Source of the DNA: Mytilus edulis | Taxonomy: Eukaryota; Mollusca; Bivalvia; Mytilida; Mytilidae | Direction of reading: 5' to 3' | Assembly (NCBI RefSeq): GCF_963676685.1 | Contig: NC_092349.1 | Span: 79,248,604-79,312,603 of the forward strand | Length of the DNA stretch: 64,000 bases | Part shown: piece after piece, positions 1-11,913 of the stretch | Layout of the letters: the number at the start of each line of letters is the position of its first letter | Numbering within the stretch: the stretch's first letter is position 1 | Notes under the pieces: generated by a model | The model's database searches: none | What the model was told of the DNA's origin: nothing | What the model saw: the letters and a program-made list of their open reading frames with translations, nothing else | Made by a program: the position numbers and the translations under genes

Positions 1-2182
1 AATTAAAATTGTAAATGTCCCTTCAAGATCATAAACTTTGCATTGAGTCTTAAAGTAAGACGAAACTGGAGACGGATGACAAGGGACCGGTATTTTAACA
101 AGTTTATTACTGACTGTATAGGAACTCAACAAACAATGTTTATTTACGAATTTTAAAATAGATAAAGATAATTGTTGAAATAAACCTTTTTGCAAGGACT
201 CGGACACCATGAATTTTTTTTATCAATATGTTTTTAACAGCAGGTTACATACAGACTTTTGTTTTGCTTTCAGAAAGAGCTAGTGTGCTACAAAATGGTA
301 TATATATATATAATTATTGTTATGTTTTTACGTATCGTGGTTTTTTTTATCATTTGCTTCCTATTATTATATAGCTATGACGATACTTTATTATGATACA
401 GTAAATGTTTGTTTTTCGCTGATCTGAAGGGAACTGGAACAGGCTGATAAATAATTTGTACTCGTTGACAACTGGACCTTGTGGCCTGAACTGGAACAGG
501 CTCATACAGATTTGACATGCTGAAATGAAACGTGTGGCATTATATGAAATATCATAGATATTACATTGTAAAATTAATTGACCCAACAACCGGGAAGGAA
601 ATAGTTTATTTGTCTTGTGATATAATTGGAAAGTCGTATGCGTATCTTTTCCTGTCATTTGACGAATGGTGTTATTATATAAACATATAAGACACATACG
701 GTTTTCCGCCACCCCCTCCCACTAATTCAATTTTCACATTCGTTCATACATTTCATCTGAATTTGTCTACGGCTGGAAAATTTACAGTCTTTAATAATAG
801 ACAGATATTACTTACTTGTTATTACATTTCTTTCTCTAAAAAATGTGCGTAACTTTATACATTGTCGCTGATTTGGACATAGATATAAATCGTACTTTGT
901 TAAAAAAACAGTTTTTCCTTTCAAAATTCCTTGAAATCGCATTATCAAGCAAGATGCTTAATTTCTTGATTGACAACATATTTGTGTAAGTTCGGAGGAT
1001 GTGTTTTTCAACAAACAATCATCATTCCCATGAGAACCAGTTATGTTCCTCTTCTTACCGACTTGTTCCTACCTTCATACTAGACTGATTTCAAACAGAA
1101 ACCTCTGAGGAGGAATGAACAGAAGATACGTTATCCTTTTAATTCACGTCCGTTTATATATACATGCTGTCCTATCACTTAACAATATATTGATTGGTGT
1201 CTATGTTGAGCACATCTATCATTTTAAAGTGAAATGAAGGATACACCAGATACAGGTAAGGCTGCCCCATATCTTGACTTTTATCTCGACCAATTAAGTC
1301 AGTTGAGAACAAAACTTTACTACAAAATAAAAGATTTCAGCTTCCCAATCGTGAACGTTTTATTTTTATGAACAATTAACATCAGGGGTGTTGATAATAA
1401 AAACCTTTGAACCAAGAGTTCCACCATCATGACCATGTGAAGTTGAAATTATTCATCAAAAATCATAATGACGTCATCATGAATGGTTTGACCGTTCCAA
1501 TTCTAATCATGTCTTCCTTTCTCGAATGTGAGATACCGAATTAGACTGATCACCACGGGTTTGTACTTACAAAAGCAACATGACGGGGTGGGGGGATTAA
1601 ATATGGAGAATGGTCTGCTTACTTTCGGAAAACTAGAGGTCACCCTCGATTTTTATTGGGTTCGCGTTGCTCATTCTTTCATTTATTTAAGTTGAGCTTT
1701 ATTTACCCACGTGATTGTGGTATATATAGAGAAATATGGTCATAATTGCTTTTCCTGTGATTGGCAGTAAAACCCTAGGAAAAGTTAGGCGTCAGATTGG
1801 CTGTTTTGGATGTACAAGTTCGCAGTCTCATTCAGAATTTAGAACGTGTTAATTTATGGCATGTTGCAAGGCAAACATTATGTAACTATCCAATAAATCC
1901 GTGTTTTCCTGTGGCAGTCTTAATTTCCCGGACCTTCATCTTGGACGGTCTCTATTACAGGATCTTCCTATAGTATTTATTATTCACTTCTTCTCGTGTT
2001 AAACATACAGGATCAAAAAGACGATAAATAACCAACAATAAATCAATCGATCTGTATGTTCTGTTACGTATCTGTTTGTCATTATTTGCATTTCACAACA
2101 CCTAGATACATGTACATCCCCTGATTTTAATGGGGTTCTTTATTCTAAATGTATAGTTTTTGGTGTCAATTTTTCCCAATTA

Positions 2183-2258
2183 CGAAAGCAAATTTACAGA
2201 TCTAACATTGTTGGGTAAACATCAACCCAACAATGTTAGATCTGTAAATTTGCTTTCG
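2183..2258. repeat. Perfect 34-bp inverted repeat (hairpin)
   Basis: Arms 2183-2216 and 2225-2258 are exact reverse complements around an 8-nt loop. Both are the 3' tail of the tRNA-derived repeat found at 2618, 2867 and 3317. The structure looks like a head-to-head junction between a truncated + copy and a minus copy, from nested insertion or palindromic rearrangement. Confidence 0.9.
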
Positions 2259-2370
2259 CTAAGTTTTTGTTCATCCCTCGCCGGGATTCGAACCCATGCT
2301 ACTGAGGTATCGTGACACCAAATCGCCTGCACTGTAGCCGTCCCGCTAGACCACACGACCACCTGGGCTT
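2225..2370 (-). repeat. tRNA-derived SINE-like copy (minus strand)
   Basis: Read on the minus strand this contains an A-box-like TGGTCTAGCGGGA and a perfect B box GGTTCGAATCC about 58 nt apart, followed by a tail ending in CATTGTTGGGT. The spacing and the extra variable-arm length resemble a tRNA-Leu or tRNA-Ser ancestor. The tRNA part is not a foldable complete tRNA, so a SINE is favoured over a functional gene. Confidence 0.7.
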
Positions 2371-2425
2371 CACACTGACTAAGACGTACTTATATATATA
2401 TATAATATACAATTCATGAATTCAG

Positions 2426-2790
2426 ACGTACTTATGAATATAATTATTTTCTGTGACTGTATATTACATTAATTTGTAGGATCCTTTACTATAGATAATT
2501 TAGCTGATCTGTAACAATAACATCTTCATGCCTTATATATCATGTACTGTAGTACGCCGCTAGATTAAAACTGACGTGGAAAGGTAACACATGCCCACCG
2601 AAAGCTCTTTTTTTGAGAGCCCAGGTGGTCGTGTGGTCTAGCGGGACGGCTGCAGTGCAGGCGATTTGGTGTCACGATATCACAGTAGCATGGGTTCGAA
2701 TCCCGGCGAGGGAAGAACCAAAAATTTGCGAAAGCAAATTTACAGATCTAACATTGTTGGGTTGATGTTGAGACGAGTTGTATATATATA
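2426..2790 (+). repeat. 700-bp-offset segmental duplication, copy 1 (with SINE-like unit from 2618)
   Basis: This segment recurs at 3126-3489 with an offset of 700 bp for most of its length and few differences. It contains unique-looking flank plus a tRNA-like unit at about 2618-2762 with A and B boxes. The repeat therefore duplicated together with its flank. Confidence 0.8.
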
Positions 2791-2808
2791 TATATATATA
2801 TATATATA
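2781..2808. repeat. (TA)n microsatellite
   Basis: Fourteen TA units separate two tandem copies of the SINE-containing unit. It lies where copy 1 ends and copy 2 begins, a plausible unequal-exchange site. Confidence 0.9.
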
Positions 2809-3042
2809 CTAGATTAAAACTGACGAGGAAAGGTAACACACGGCCAGCGAAAGCTCTTTTTTTGAGAGCCCAGGTGGTCGTGTTGTCTAGCGGGACGGCT
2901 GCAGTTCAGGCGATTTGGTGTCACGATATCACAGTAGCATGGGTTCGAATCCCGGCGAGGGAAGAACCAAAAATTTGCGAAAGCAAATTTACAGATCTAA
3001 CATTGTTGGGTTGATGTTTAGACGAGTTGTATATACATTATG
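2809..3042 (+). repeat. SINE-containing unit, middle copy
   Basis: This is a shorter copy of the duplicated unit, beginning at the shared CTAGATTAAAACTGACG motif and carrying a tRNA-like segment from about 2867 to 3013. It lacks the upstream 130 bp present in the other two copies. Confidence 0.8.
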
Positions 3043-3125
3043 TACACAGCCATGTATCACCATCATTGATGGCGATCCGATGGATACATCTGTTGTAGAG
3101 TTGTCACTGACTCAGACGTATATAT

Positions 3126-3489
3126 ACGTACTTATAAATATAATTATTTTCTGTGACTGTATATTACATTAATTTGTAAGATCCTTTACTATGGATAATT
3201 TAGCTGATCTGTAACAATAACATCTTCATGCCTTATATATCATGTACTGTAGTACGCCGCTAGATTAAAACTGACGAGGAAAGGTAACACACGACCAGCG
3301 AAAGCTCTTTTTTGAGAGCCCAGGTGGTCGTGTGGTCTAGCGGGACGGCTGCAGTGCAGGCGATTTGGTGTCATGATATCACAGTAGCATGGGTTCGAAT
3401 CCCGGCGAGGGAAGAACCAAAAATTTGCGAAAGCAAATTTACAGATTTAACATTGTTGGGTTGATGCTTAGACGAGTTGTATATATATA
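3126..3489 (+). repeat. 700-bp-offset segmental duplication, copy 2 (SINE-like unit from 3317)
   Basis: Counterpart of 2426-2790. The tRNA-like segment at about 3317-3462 keeps the B box. One T is missing from the T run before it, shifting the offset from 700 to 699. Confidence 0.8.
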
Positions 3490-3531
3490 TTTACATAAGG
3501 AAGCTATCATTTGATTTTTATGGGTTTATAT

Positions 3532-3574
3532 TGGGGGGGGGGGGGGGGGGCTGGGGGGGGGGGGCGAGGGGGGA
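3532..3574. repeat. G-rich low-complexity tract
   Basis: Three near-continuous G runs, the longest about 18, broken by CT, C and A. It could form G-quadruplex and is also a likely place for assembly length errors. Confidence 0.85.
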
Positions 3575-4056
3575 TGTTGATACATTTTGTCCCCGTTTTT
3601 TGTTTAGTTGAATTCTCTGTCCTCCATTTTTTAAATTTATTTTCGGTCCTGCCTATTTAAATGATCTTTTTAGAACTTATTTTACATAAATTGGCATCCT
3701 GTCCTGCCTTTTTCAAATTTTAAAATGAAATGGTAGCTCCCTAAAAGATGTGTTAGGAGTGCCAATACGACAATAGAGCTATAATAAACATGTGAAAACC
3801 CTCTGTTAGGCGAACAACCCGTATTATACTTTTAAGATATAAGGGCATGCATGTATAAATTATTGATTCAACAACCCAACAACCAAAATAACCAACAAAG
3901 ACCCAAATAAAGTCTACACCAATAAAAATCAACTTCATCAAGGTCGTTATTTATTTATTACGTAAATATGTGTAATAATATCAAATGTGTCATACACACA
4001 AGATGGTTGTAGTCATCTTGCCAAACTCATGAGTTCTTAGCTACATTTTTTCCTAC

Positions 4057-4064
4057 TATATAAT
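4057..4064 (+). promoter_or_regulatory. Candidate TATA box for upstream first exon
   Basis: The sequence TATATAAT lies 96 bp before the ATG at 4153. The same octamer lies 111 bp before the paralogous first exon at 33528, which supports it as a retained core promoter. The transcription start is not known. Confidence 0.4.
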
Positions 4065-4152
4065 TACTTGTGCATCCTGTTTGATGCACAGTACATAAAG
4101 TAAAGACCGAGAAGATATTCAACGATGAACGGATGAATTTGATATATCAAGT

Positions 4153-4253
4153 ATGAATTCAAATCTTTATCTGTTGATGTTTTTCCTCTCATTATGTGAA
4201 AAACACGTAAACACAATTCTGATAGGAGATAATCTTTGCGGCAAAAAGTACCG
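4153..4253 (+). CDS. Gene A alternative first exon (class M signal peptide)
   Basis: A 101-bp exon encoding 33 residues plus two bases, starting MNSNLYLLMFFLSLCEK and ending DNLCGKKYR at donor CCG|GTAAGT. It has a hydrophobic signal peptide and a single cysteine before the exon end, as in the first exon at 11914. Its phase-2 end joins exon 2 at 14195 in frame. The paralogous exon at 33528 has the same length, start and cysteine position, which is the main evidence that it is real. It could instead be the first exon of a gene whose remainder has been lost. The minus-strand ORF across it is a shadow. Confidence 0.7.
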
Positions 4254-4377
4254 GTAAGTTTTAATGAATTCATTAATGTCTGTATTTTCTTATTTGTTGT
4301 TGAAGTTCTAATAAGAAGGTAATAAATTCGACATTTCAACTTAGGCACCTAAAGCTGAAGTAAACACGTCAGCTTTA

Positions 4378-4617
4378 ACTGGGCACTAGCTATCAAAATC
4401 AGGTTAAGCGATTTGACTCAAATTCTCATATTAGATTTTAACCATGTAAAACATTTATCCAAAAAAAAAGTTTGATATAAACAATTTACAGAGCATATGA
4501 ACGGATAATACGTAGCTTTGTTTCGTGTGTATTTTAGTCTTGAAGCCTTCTAATTGACTATCGAGTTGAAATCCGAAGACCTCCGATTGGTCATATACGC
4601 GATATAAACATAACTAA
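4378..4617 (+). mobile_element. GGGGCACTAGCT-family MITE, left part
   Basis: Begins GGGCACTAGCT and aligns by eye with the left halves of the complete copies at 7694 and 36598. It is interrupted at 4618 by a hAT-like element and resumes after 6558. Confidence 0.8.
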
Positions 4618-5169
4618 TAGTGTTGTCAACGGTTAACCGTTCGAACGACCGAATACCGAATACCAAAAACGCTAACCGGTTAACTGGACTTTTTTTCAAT
4701 TTTAAAAGATTTGATATAAATTTGTATTGACATTATTAAATAGTTGTGTTTTCTTTAAAAATTGTCGTCGGGGTAATTAATTTGACGGATCAATTGTCCA
4801 GTATATTGATTGGTATTGTTAATCCAAAAATATAAAATTGATTAGAACTTGTCTCTCAGCTCGGGGCAAGATCTTAAGGAAACATAATTAGTTTCAAATT
4901 TTTTTAACAGTAATTTTTAATCAGCAATACGATTAAATTTTACGATTTACTTCATTATTTCATTTTTGATCTTATATTATGTAGACCTACATCTGAATGT
5001 GCAATTTCCGTCGTGCAAGTGTTTGTCATACTTTAAACTAAATGCTAACTCAAAAACTATAAAAAGCAAACCAACGGGAATGTAATCAATGTATACTTGA
5101 TGTTACACCCCAGTTCTATTGTTATACTACATAGTTTCTATTTTTGAAACACGTGTAAATTGAATAGAT

Positions 5170-5281
5170 CTATTGTTACGAATAACAATGGATTTTTACA
5201 ATTGTCTGTAACAAGCGGGGTTTCTGGAAACCCCTGCTTCTACATCCCGCAAACAAAGGCCATTGTTATTCATAACAATAG
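5170..5281. mobile_element. 112-bp hairpin MITE nested in the hAT-like element
   Basis: Arms 5170-5191 and 5260-5281 are 22-bp inverted repeats with one mismatch. A second small palindrome, GGGGTTTCTGGAAACCCC, lies between them. It is the innermost insertion of the nest. Confidence 0.75.
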
Positions 5282-6018
5282 AAATTGATTATTCTTTAAA
5301 TAGCATGAGCATAAGAAATTACTAATATTGTTCACTACAAATTATTTCAAGATATTAAAAAAAAAAAAAAAAAACATTTTCGGAAATTCCAATACCGCAA
5401 AAAAAGAATTAAGCATCTATTTTCAATACAAAAAAATCCTTTAATTACTCCTTTACTGAAAGTAATATTTTTTTTATCCTAGTCATATGTTTCTATTTAG
5501 AAAAAAGGGGGATTCTAACTCTCGGAGGAGAGGGGCTTTTTTTCTATCAATTCGTAAGATAAAAAAAAAATTAGTTATGATTACCTTTATAAAACTGGTA
5601 CAGGTAAGTAATTTGGGTTATAATATTGCCTTTATCTTTAGTCTCTTCTACCAAATCCAACCCTTGCCAAAAAATATCGTCCGTCTCATACCCTTCCATA
5701 TTGACAACTGTTTACAAGGAGCATGACGTTTTTTTTTGTTTGTAATGTGAATACACGATACAGTCAACCTTGACCTGCTGATCCATATTAACCCAAGAAT
5801 TTAATTGGAATATGCAAAACAACCTTGACATTGGAAAAAATATACTCACTTGTAAAAGTTTGAACGAAGATAACCAAAAAGGTTACTATTGAGGTTTCAT
5901 GTAATAAAGCAAAAATCTTATAAATCATGGTTTGATATTGTCAATAAAATATATGCTATCGGTTTTTTTTTTATTTAATAATCAATGTTAACAAAATAGA
6001 GCTTAGAATGGAGTGTAA

Positions 6019-6104
6019 CTTAGTTATACACCTCGGGATACGGCCCAGCCTCCAGCTGACGGGGTTTCTTATCAAGACACACCTTTCCCTCGGTGTATAA
6101 CTAA
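6019..6104. repeat. Short inverted-repeat element
   Basis: The motif TTAGTTATACACC near the left end is mirrored by CGGTGTATAACTAA at the right, spanning about 85 bp within the hAT-like element. A small MITE or a stem-loop are both possible. Confidence 0.55.
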
Positions 6105-6558
6105 TACGTACGAATATCAGAATTAATCAATTTTAGTTGATACACCTCACATTATTTTTGGAGACAACAAGACAAAATGGATGAATCATCGATTTCATAC
6201 ATATTCAATTCTACGAGCTCAAGATTTTTTTTTCATTTTTCAATTTGAAGTTAGTACAAACGCCATAGTTAAAACCGTGTATTTGATTATCAACAGTCAA
6301 ACTCACCCAAGAATCTTCACAAACAAGCCTTATAAAACCAAAGGCCAAACTTTAAAAAAAAAAAACAAACGTAAATGTATGACTTGCATGGAATGTAGTC
6401 ACATTGACACTTATACCACATCGTCTTATATCTATGTGTAGTGTCTAACTATTGATAAGGCCTTCAAACATTAACTTTAAGTACCGGTTAACCGGTTAGT
6501 CGGTCGAACGATTATACGAGTAACCGGTTAGACAAAAGTGTACGATTTGACAACACTA

Positions 6559-6899
6559 ATAACTATGGATATAAATAGAAACGGATCGCGTGCAATTGGA
6601 TTTTTTTAGGACTGTTTAGTTTCATATTACAGATTAAAAATATAAATGTTAATCGTCGCTTTTACCTGTATTAGAATATGTTTTTGTTAATGGTCGAATC
6701 AGTAAATCAAATGGTTTACATTTGTTTCACTTTCAATGTTGACATTCGTTTTCTTAAAATAACCACACACGCATGAAGTTATCGATATCTAATTAAGGGG
6801 TTAAATTGAACATCACATGAATACGATGTCAATGAGGTAGAATTATTCACTTGCAGATAAACAATTCACCATCAATGTTTCTTAGCTCAATTTGACAAT
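6559..6899 (+). mobile_element. GGGGCACTAGCT-family MITE, right part (truncated)
   Basis: This continues the alignment broken at 4617, including the GTGCAATTGGATT and TTCACTTGCA motifs of the intact copies. It stops before the terminal AGTGCCCC repeat, so the 3' end has been lost. Confidence 0.75.
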
Positions 6900-7693
6900 G
6901 GGTTTTTTCTTAGTCAGAACTTTTGTTCGCATCAAGCGCGAACAAATTCATTCAGTTTACGACGCAATTAATCAGATTATTTTTTTCAAAATTAAACTCT
7001 TTAAGGTATGGGGGAATTTACACTCAGAATATTATTTTTTGACACCTGCTTGACCAGAATATATTTTTCATCAAATTGGGGATCAGAATATTTTTTTTCA
7101 GAAAAAAAACCTCCTGGAAGTTAAATGGTTAACATACAGCAACAAATTGTATAAAAAAGAAATGTTTCCAAAAAATATTTACACAAAAGAGGAGTACACT
7201 TTTGTATAAAAGTTATTCCAAATTGTTTTGAAAAAATCCGCACGTATTTTTTGAAACAAGGAAGATGGAGATGTCTATCTAAACGATAGAGATGTCTACA
7301 AAAACGAAATTTTAGGTAAATGTATAAAATATCGACCCATTTTTTTCCCTCTATTTTAGCACATTATTTAAAGGGATTATTTTATTACATAATATTTGTT
7401 ATGACCTGATCACAAATAACTTGTATACAAATATTCGAAGAAAAAAATCATCTCGGGATTGAAGTTGTATCGTATGCTTTTAACTTACAATAAGGTGCAT
7501 CTTACAGTGTACATTTTTATAGTTTTATTTATTTACACTTATCTTTCTATTCTATGGAAATTTGATTTTTAGGATTCTTGTAGCCTTATAAATTTAAAGC
7601 GTTCGCGATAAAATGGCTGTGATAACATTTCCAAAACATCTTATGGACAGTTTTATGTGTATTCTTCAGACTGAAAGCCTTTTACTACTGTTT

Positions 7694-8400
7694 AAAGGGG
7701 CACTAGCTGTCAAATTCCTGTTCACCGATTTGACTCAAATTCTCATATTTTATTCATAACAATGTAAAACATTTTTCCAAGCTATAAAAAGTATAAAATA
7801 AACAATTTACAGGACATGGTCTCAATAAGATGTAGCTACGTTTCGAGTGAATTTTAGCCAAGACGCCATCTAATTAACTATCGAGTTGACCTTCTATGAC
7901 CATATAAGCGATGTAAACATAAACATAGATATGAATTATAAGTTTAATTATAGATTAAGCAACTCGTGCAATTGTATTTTTATAGGTACGTTGAATTTTG
8001 TATTGTAGATTAAACATTTATGTTTATCGTCGTTTTTACCTTTATAAGAATGATTTTGTGTGGATCGAATCAGTAAATCAAACTATTTACCTTGTTTTAC
8101 TTTCAGTGTTGACATTCTTTTCATTTAAATACACGTACACGGACAATGCATGCGTTATTCTATCTCTTTCTACGGGGTTAAATTGGAGTTCACATGAATA
8201 CGGATTTAATGAGGTCCAGTTATTCACTTGCAAGTGAATAAGTCATTATCAATGTTTATAAGCCTAATTTGACAAAATTGAACCATTTTAGCTGATAAAA
8301 GCAAATTAGTATTTCACTATTTCACTTCCATTAATGATTGAACCAAAAAAATCATACATTTTGATTTTTTTTATATATCTCGTAGTTAGTGCCCCTTCAA
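7694..8400 (+). mobile_element. GGGGCACTAGCT-family MITE, full length
   Basis: About 700 bp with terminal inverted repeats AAAGGGGCACTAGCT and AGTTAGTGCCCCTT. It is homologous along its length to 36598-37290. It has no coding capacity; the ORF across its centre is not conserved between copies. Confidence 0.85.
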
Positions 8401-9247
8401 ACAGAACATTTTAATCCGTATAATCAGGTTTATAAAATTCACATGTTTAGCAGGCTGGAAGAAAATATATCATATAGTCTGAAACGTAATACATCACTTA
8501 GAATTTAAAGGTCTTTACTGTTACTTTTGAAAAATGCACCGGAACACAGTCGCATAATATGAAGATTCAGATGTTGACTCAGTCAAGAATAAAACATACG
8601 ATCCCCTCCGATAGAGGAGAGAACATTGTCAAGAGAAATTGATGATGCTCAAATGAAATCAGTATTTTAAAAATAACCCATTTAAACTACGTTTAAAAAA
8701 AAATGCGACTTAGAGTTATATTGCGGATGATGATAAAGTATCAATAAAAACAGATATTGAGGCTAGTGTCAATGAGACATTAACCCAACGTTGCAAATAC
8801 CAAATAACATCTAGATATCAAAATGCATACGCAATATATTGATTGACTTTCAGAAATGTGAAATGATTTTAAAAATTATCTACAAATGCATTCAGCAATC
8901 TATACATGCTATACCTATGCTTCTATTTTTGCTAGCTTTTTACTGACAAATGGAATTAGTTCTATATAGGACAGGTAAGAGGTTAATGTAAATCAGTCTA
9001 AAAGCGAATAAACAAAGACCGGTTGTACAACTGTATTGAGAAATTATGTTTTATAAATAAGTCTTGATATCCTTTCTCATTGTTTCCTGTTCATTATAAT
9101 GACAAACTTTGTTTTTCATTCTATTGTGTGGAGAGCATAATTTGTGCTTCAATCAGAAATGAAAGAGAAATAGTTATATAATAATTCGCGCTAATCAGAT
9201 AGTTTGATACATTTTTTTTTCAAAATAAGATAAGAAAGATCGTTTAT

Positions 9248-9300
9248 GATTTTCTTACTTGCAAGTGAATAATTCGACCTCGTTTTATCCGTATTAATGT
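9248..9300 (-). repeat. Fragment of the GGGGCACTAGCT MITE family
   Basis: Inverted match to the stretch of the full copies that holds CTTGCAAGTGAATAA followed by the GACCTC and ATCCGTATT motifs. It is a short decayed fragment. Confidence 0.45.
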
Positions 9301-10363
9301 TACCTGCAATTAATCCCATTATGTAGATATTGGTTTATGCGGGTATAAGTCGTGTTCAGTCATTAAAAGAAATTAGCACATACTTACAACTTTTCGTCCA
9401 ATTAAATTGCTTGATTTTGCCTTCTAATTTTCATAGTACATACCTTTTCCGTGTACTAAGTAACTACGCATGAATGACCACAAGGGTAAGATTTCATTGT
9501 ATCGTAATCAAGAAATCAAAAAATTGCTACTGGCTGTTTTGAAATAAATTCTGTGTTCCAAATTTAACTAAATAATTTGTAATTAGTTTTCAAATTTTAG
9601 ATTTTTAACATCCTACTAATCAATCTTTTGATCTAAATTTTTGTTTTGACAATCAAAAGTTTCTTTCATTAAAATACAGAGTAACAATTATGATTCTTTA
9701 TACATTGATTAAAGTACAACTCCATCTAAAATTTGTAATCCTTTATCTTCCATGCAATTACTTTGTACAAAAAAAGAGTCAACCATGAATCTTTTGAAGG
9801 GAAACTATCAATAAAGCAATTTGATATATTTCGTCATATATTGGTCGATTATTGGTTGCCTAATGTCCAGTGACAAATATGTCATGCATGTAAACTATCT
9901 ACTAGACTTCCTATGGGTACATACCAGGAGCAGATCCAGCCATTTTTAAAAGGTGTTTCAACCAAAGATATGGGAGGGGGATCCAACTGTTTGTATTCAT
10001 TCAAAAGCATTTTCAATATAGTTTTAGTTTTTATGTGAAATTGAAAAATGTTTTCCAGAATGTAAAGCTTCCACTGCAATTTAAGTATTGTCTGCTTTTG
10101 GTCAATTTATTTTGTCATCTTACCATGTAAATAAGTACACGTACATGTATAGTAAAACACCGCTTTATATCAATAAACATACTTACACCAGCAGCTACCA
10201 TCTTTTCATTCTAAAGTCAACGGCCTTTTGAAATCCCGTTTTTACAATGATATTAGTGAGTAGATTTACAAAAACTACGTAAATGAGCTACATCTAGTCA
10301 ACCAAAACATGTCGATAGACTAATTACAGGATTACTCAAGTTGTAAATATGTGCTAAATTGGA

Positions 10364-10442
10364 TAGTGTATAGAAAGGTATATACTATGAAACTATGAGC
10401 CCCTCGCTCTAAGTTTCATAGTATATACATTTCTATACACTA
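10364..10442. mobile_element. 79-bp hairpin element
   Basis: Arms 10364-10394 and 10412-10442 are 31-bp inverted repeats with one mismatch around a 17-nt loop. No coding capacity. Likely a very short MITE. Confidence 0.75.
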
Positions 10443-11787
10443 ACCGGCACAACTGTCAACTTTAAAAGAGAAACAAAGGTGAACAATTTAGTGAACTGAT
10501 ATAGATTCGATCCACAAAAAATCAGTCTTGTATAAAAAAAAAAAGATGATAACCAGTACTTTTTTTTTTATACCTGTGTCATGAACTCAGACAGACCTAG
10601 AAAACTCCAATTGCTCGAGATCGCTATATTTTAATAGCTATGTTTATGTTTTATACACTTGTAAATTTGGAAATTGTTCCGAGGTTTTTATCATTGCGAA
10701 TAATGCGACAGAGTTGTAAACGCAATAATTTAAACTCGCATTTCGAAATATTTTATATGAATCAAACATATTTTTTTCTAAAAATCGTCAAAATTAAAAT
10801 CGCATTTAAGTCTAAAAGAAAATAAATCGCAATTATAAATTATTTATTATCTGCCAAATGCATTATTGATTGTTTAATATAGATCTCTTGTAATTTGGTT
10901 ATACATTTTAGTAAGTTATAAAGCAAATTTTAGAATTTGAGTCAAATTGTTTAACAAGAATTCCACAGCTTATGCCATTTTAAGGATGGCCCCCTTTTAT
11001 TTAAGAATTTTTGACAAATATTGAGAATCCTCTGGTTGTATCCATGTAATACAATTAACAGTTTTGCTCGCTTATCCCAACCTTTCTTTTTATACATGTA
11101 ACTTTATAACATACACAGTGAAGTCTGAAAAATCTTTGTTATCGTTTCATAGTTTTTGAAAGAGAGGAGGTGCCAATGTTCAAATTGAAAAATGTAGAGA
11201 GCATCATTTCAAGCAAATATCTTAAACGGCTTATATTTTGAAAACAAACGCAGATCCGTCACTGTTTCTGCTTTTTAGTTCCTTTATTTATACAGTATCA
11301 ATTCATAAAAGTTTTTATTAAGCTTGTTGTTATGAAACCGATTAGCGAACATCTTTGAATGTGCTTATCACCGTTAACTAAATTTTATAAAGCATATTGT
11401 GACAACCGGTGTCTGGGGTCGTCTTATAGTTTTCAAATTTCAGACGGTCGAGATCAGGACCTTTGGACATATTAAATGAGTTGATCCTTGATTCGGTGTC
11501 AAAACCTTAAAGTTTTCGCACTTTGTCTTAAGTAATTACCAAATGCCAATATGAAACTTTATTGATTGTGTTAAACACTGTAAACAGATATGAGATTTCA
11601 TATTTTGATTACACAAGATACATATATTTGGTAAAAAAAAAATTGTTCACATTTTGATTTGAAATAGATTAATAGTTTTGTAAAATGTTTCATTCACAGG
11701 AAAAACAAGTTTTTATCGCCGTTTAAACTTATTAAAACAATACACATAAGTAAAACAATGACAACCCATCCGAATACATCCGGACTT

Positions 11788-11913
11788 GTTGTTTTGGAAA
11801 AATCAATTATCTTTGAAACGGAAATAAGTCCTTTTCATTAAGATTTAATATCTAGATACGGAAATCATTTCTTCATTGATTCTAATACTGACAAGAATTG
11901 TAGTGAATTCGTT
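11788..11913 (+). promoter_or_regulatory. Conserved upstream block of gene A first exon
   Basis: This stretch resembles 37678-37816, directly upstream of gene B first exon 1b. Shared words include ATCCGGACTT, AAACGGAAAT, and near the start codon GAATTGT and AATTCGTTATGG. It is a retained 5' UTR plus proximal promoter or simply recent duplication; no TATA box is evident. Confidence 0.5.

Larger units (their letters stand above)
1..4152. other. Upstream non-coding region
   Basis: No exon with paralogue support or a convincing signal peptide is visible here apart from the promoter directly before 4153. The region holds AT-rich unique-looking DNA, tRNA-derived repeats and a segmental duplication at 2183-3489, (TA)n runs and a G-rich tract, which are listed separately. 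The short ORFs show no domain. Confidence 0.6.
4618..6558. mobile_element. Non-autonomous hAT-like element
   Basis: It is about 1.94 kb. The termini are inverted repeats, TAGTGTTGTCAA at the left and TTGACAACACTA at the right. Both subterminal regions are rich in AACCGGTTA-type motifs (4633-4690 and 6481-6535). The flanks form an 8-bp target duplication with one difference: ATAACTAA (4610-4617) and ATAACTAT (6559-6566). Eight-bp duplications and CAGTG/TAGTG-like ends are typical of hAT elements. No transposase reading frame is visible, so it would have moved in trans. Confidence 0.8.
4254..11913. other. Repeat-filled region between the two gene A first exons
   Basis: If transcripts start at 4153 this is intron. 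It holds the nested insertion at 4378-6899, a full-length sister MITE at 7694-8400, a minus-strand fragment of the same family near 9248-9300 and a hairpin element at 10364-10442. I see no further first exon or EGF exon. Confidence 0.6.

Noticed and set aside
1113-1240. ORF from ATG near 1113 with hydrophobic start
   Set aside because: It resembles a leader (MNRRYVILLI) but has no cysteine, no phase-2 donor and no paralogous copy.
2618-2762. Functional tRNA gene
   Set aside because: A and B boxes are clear but the acceptor stem does not pair, and four copies carry the same non-tRNA tail, as in a SINE.
4064-4348. 94-codon minus-strand ORF
   Set aside because: It is the antisense shadow of the class M first exon, which has a paralogue and a donor site.
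10640-10825. 61-codon ORF as another first exon of gene A
   Set aside because: No suitable donor, no cysteine near the end and no similarity to the class M or V exons.
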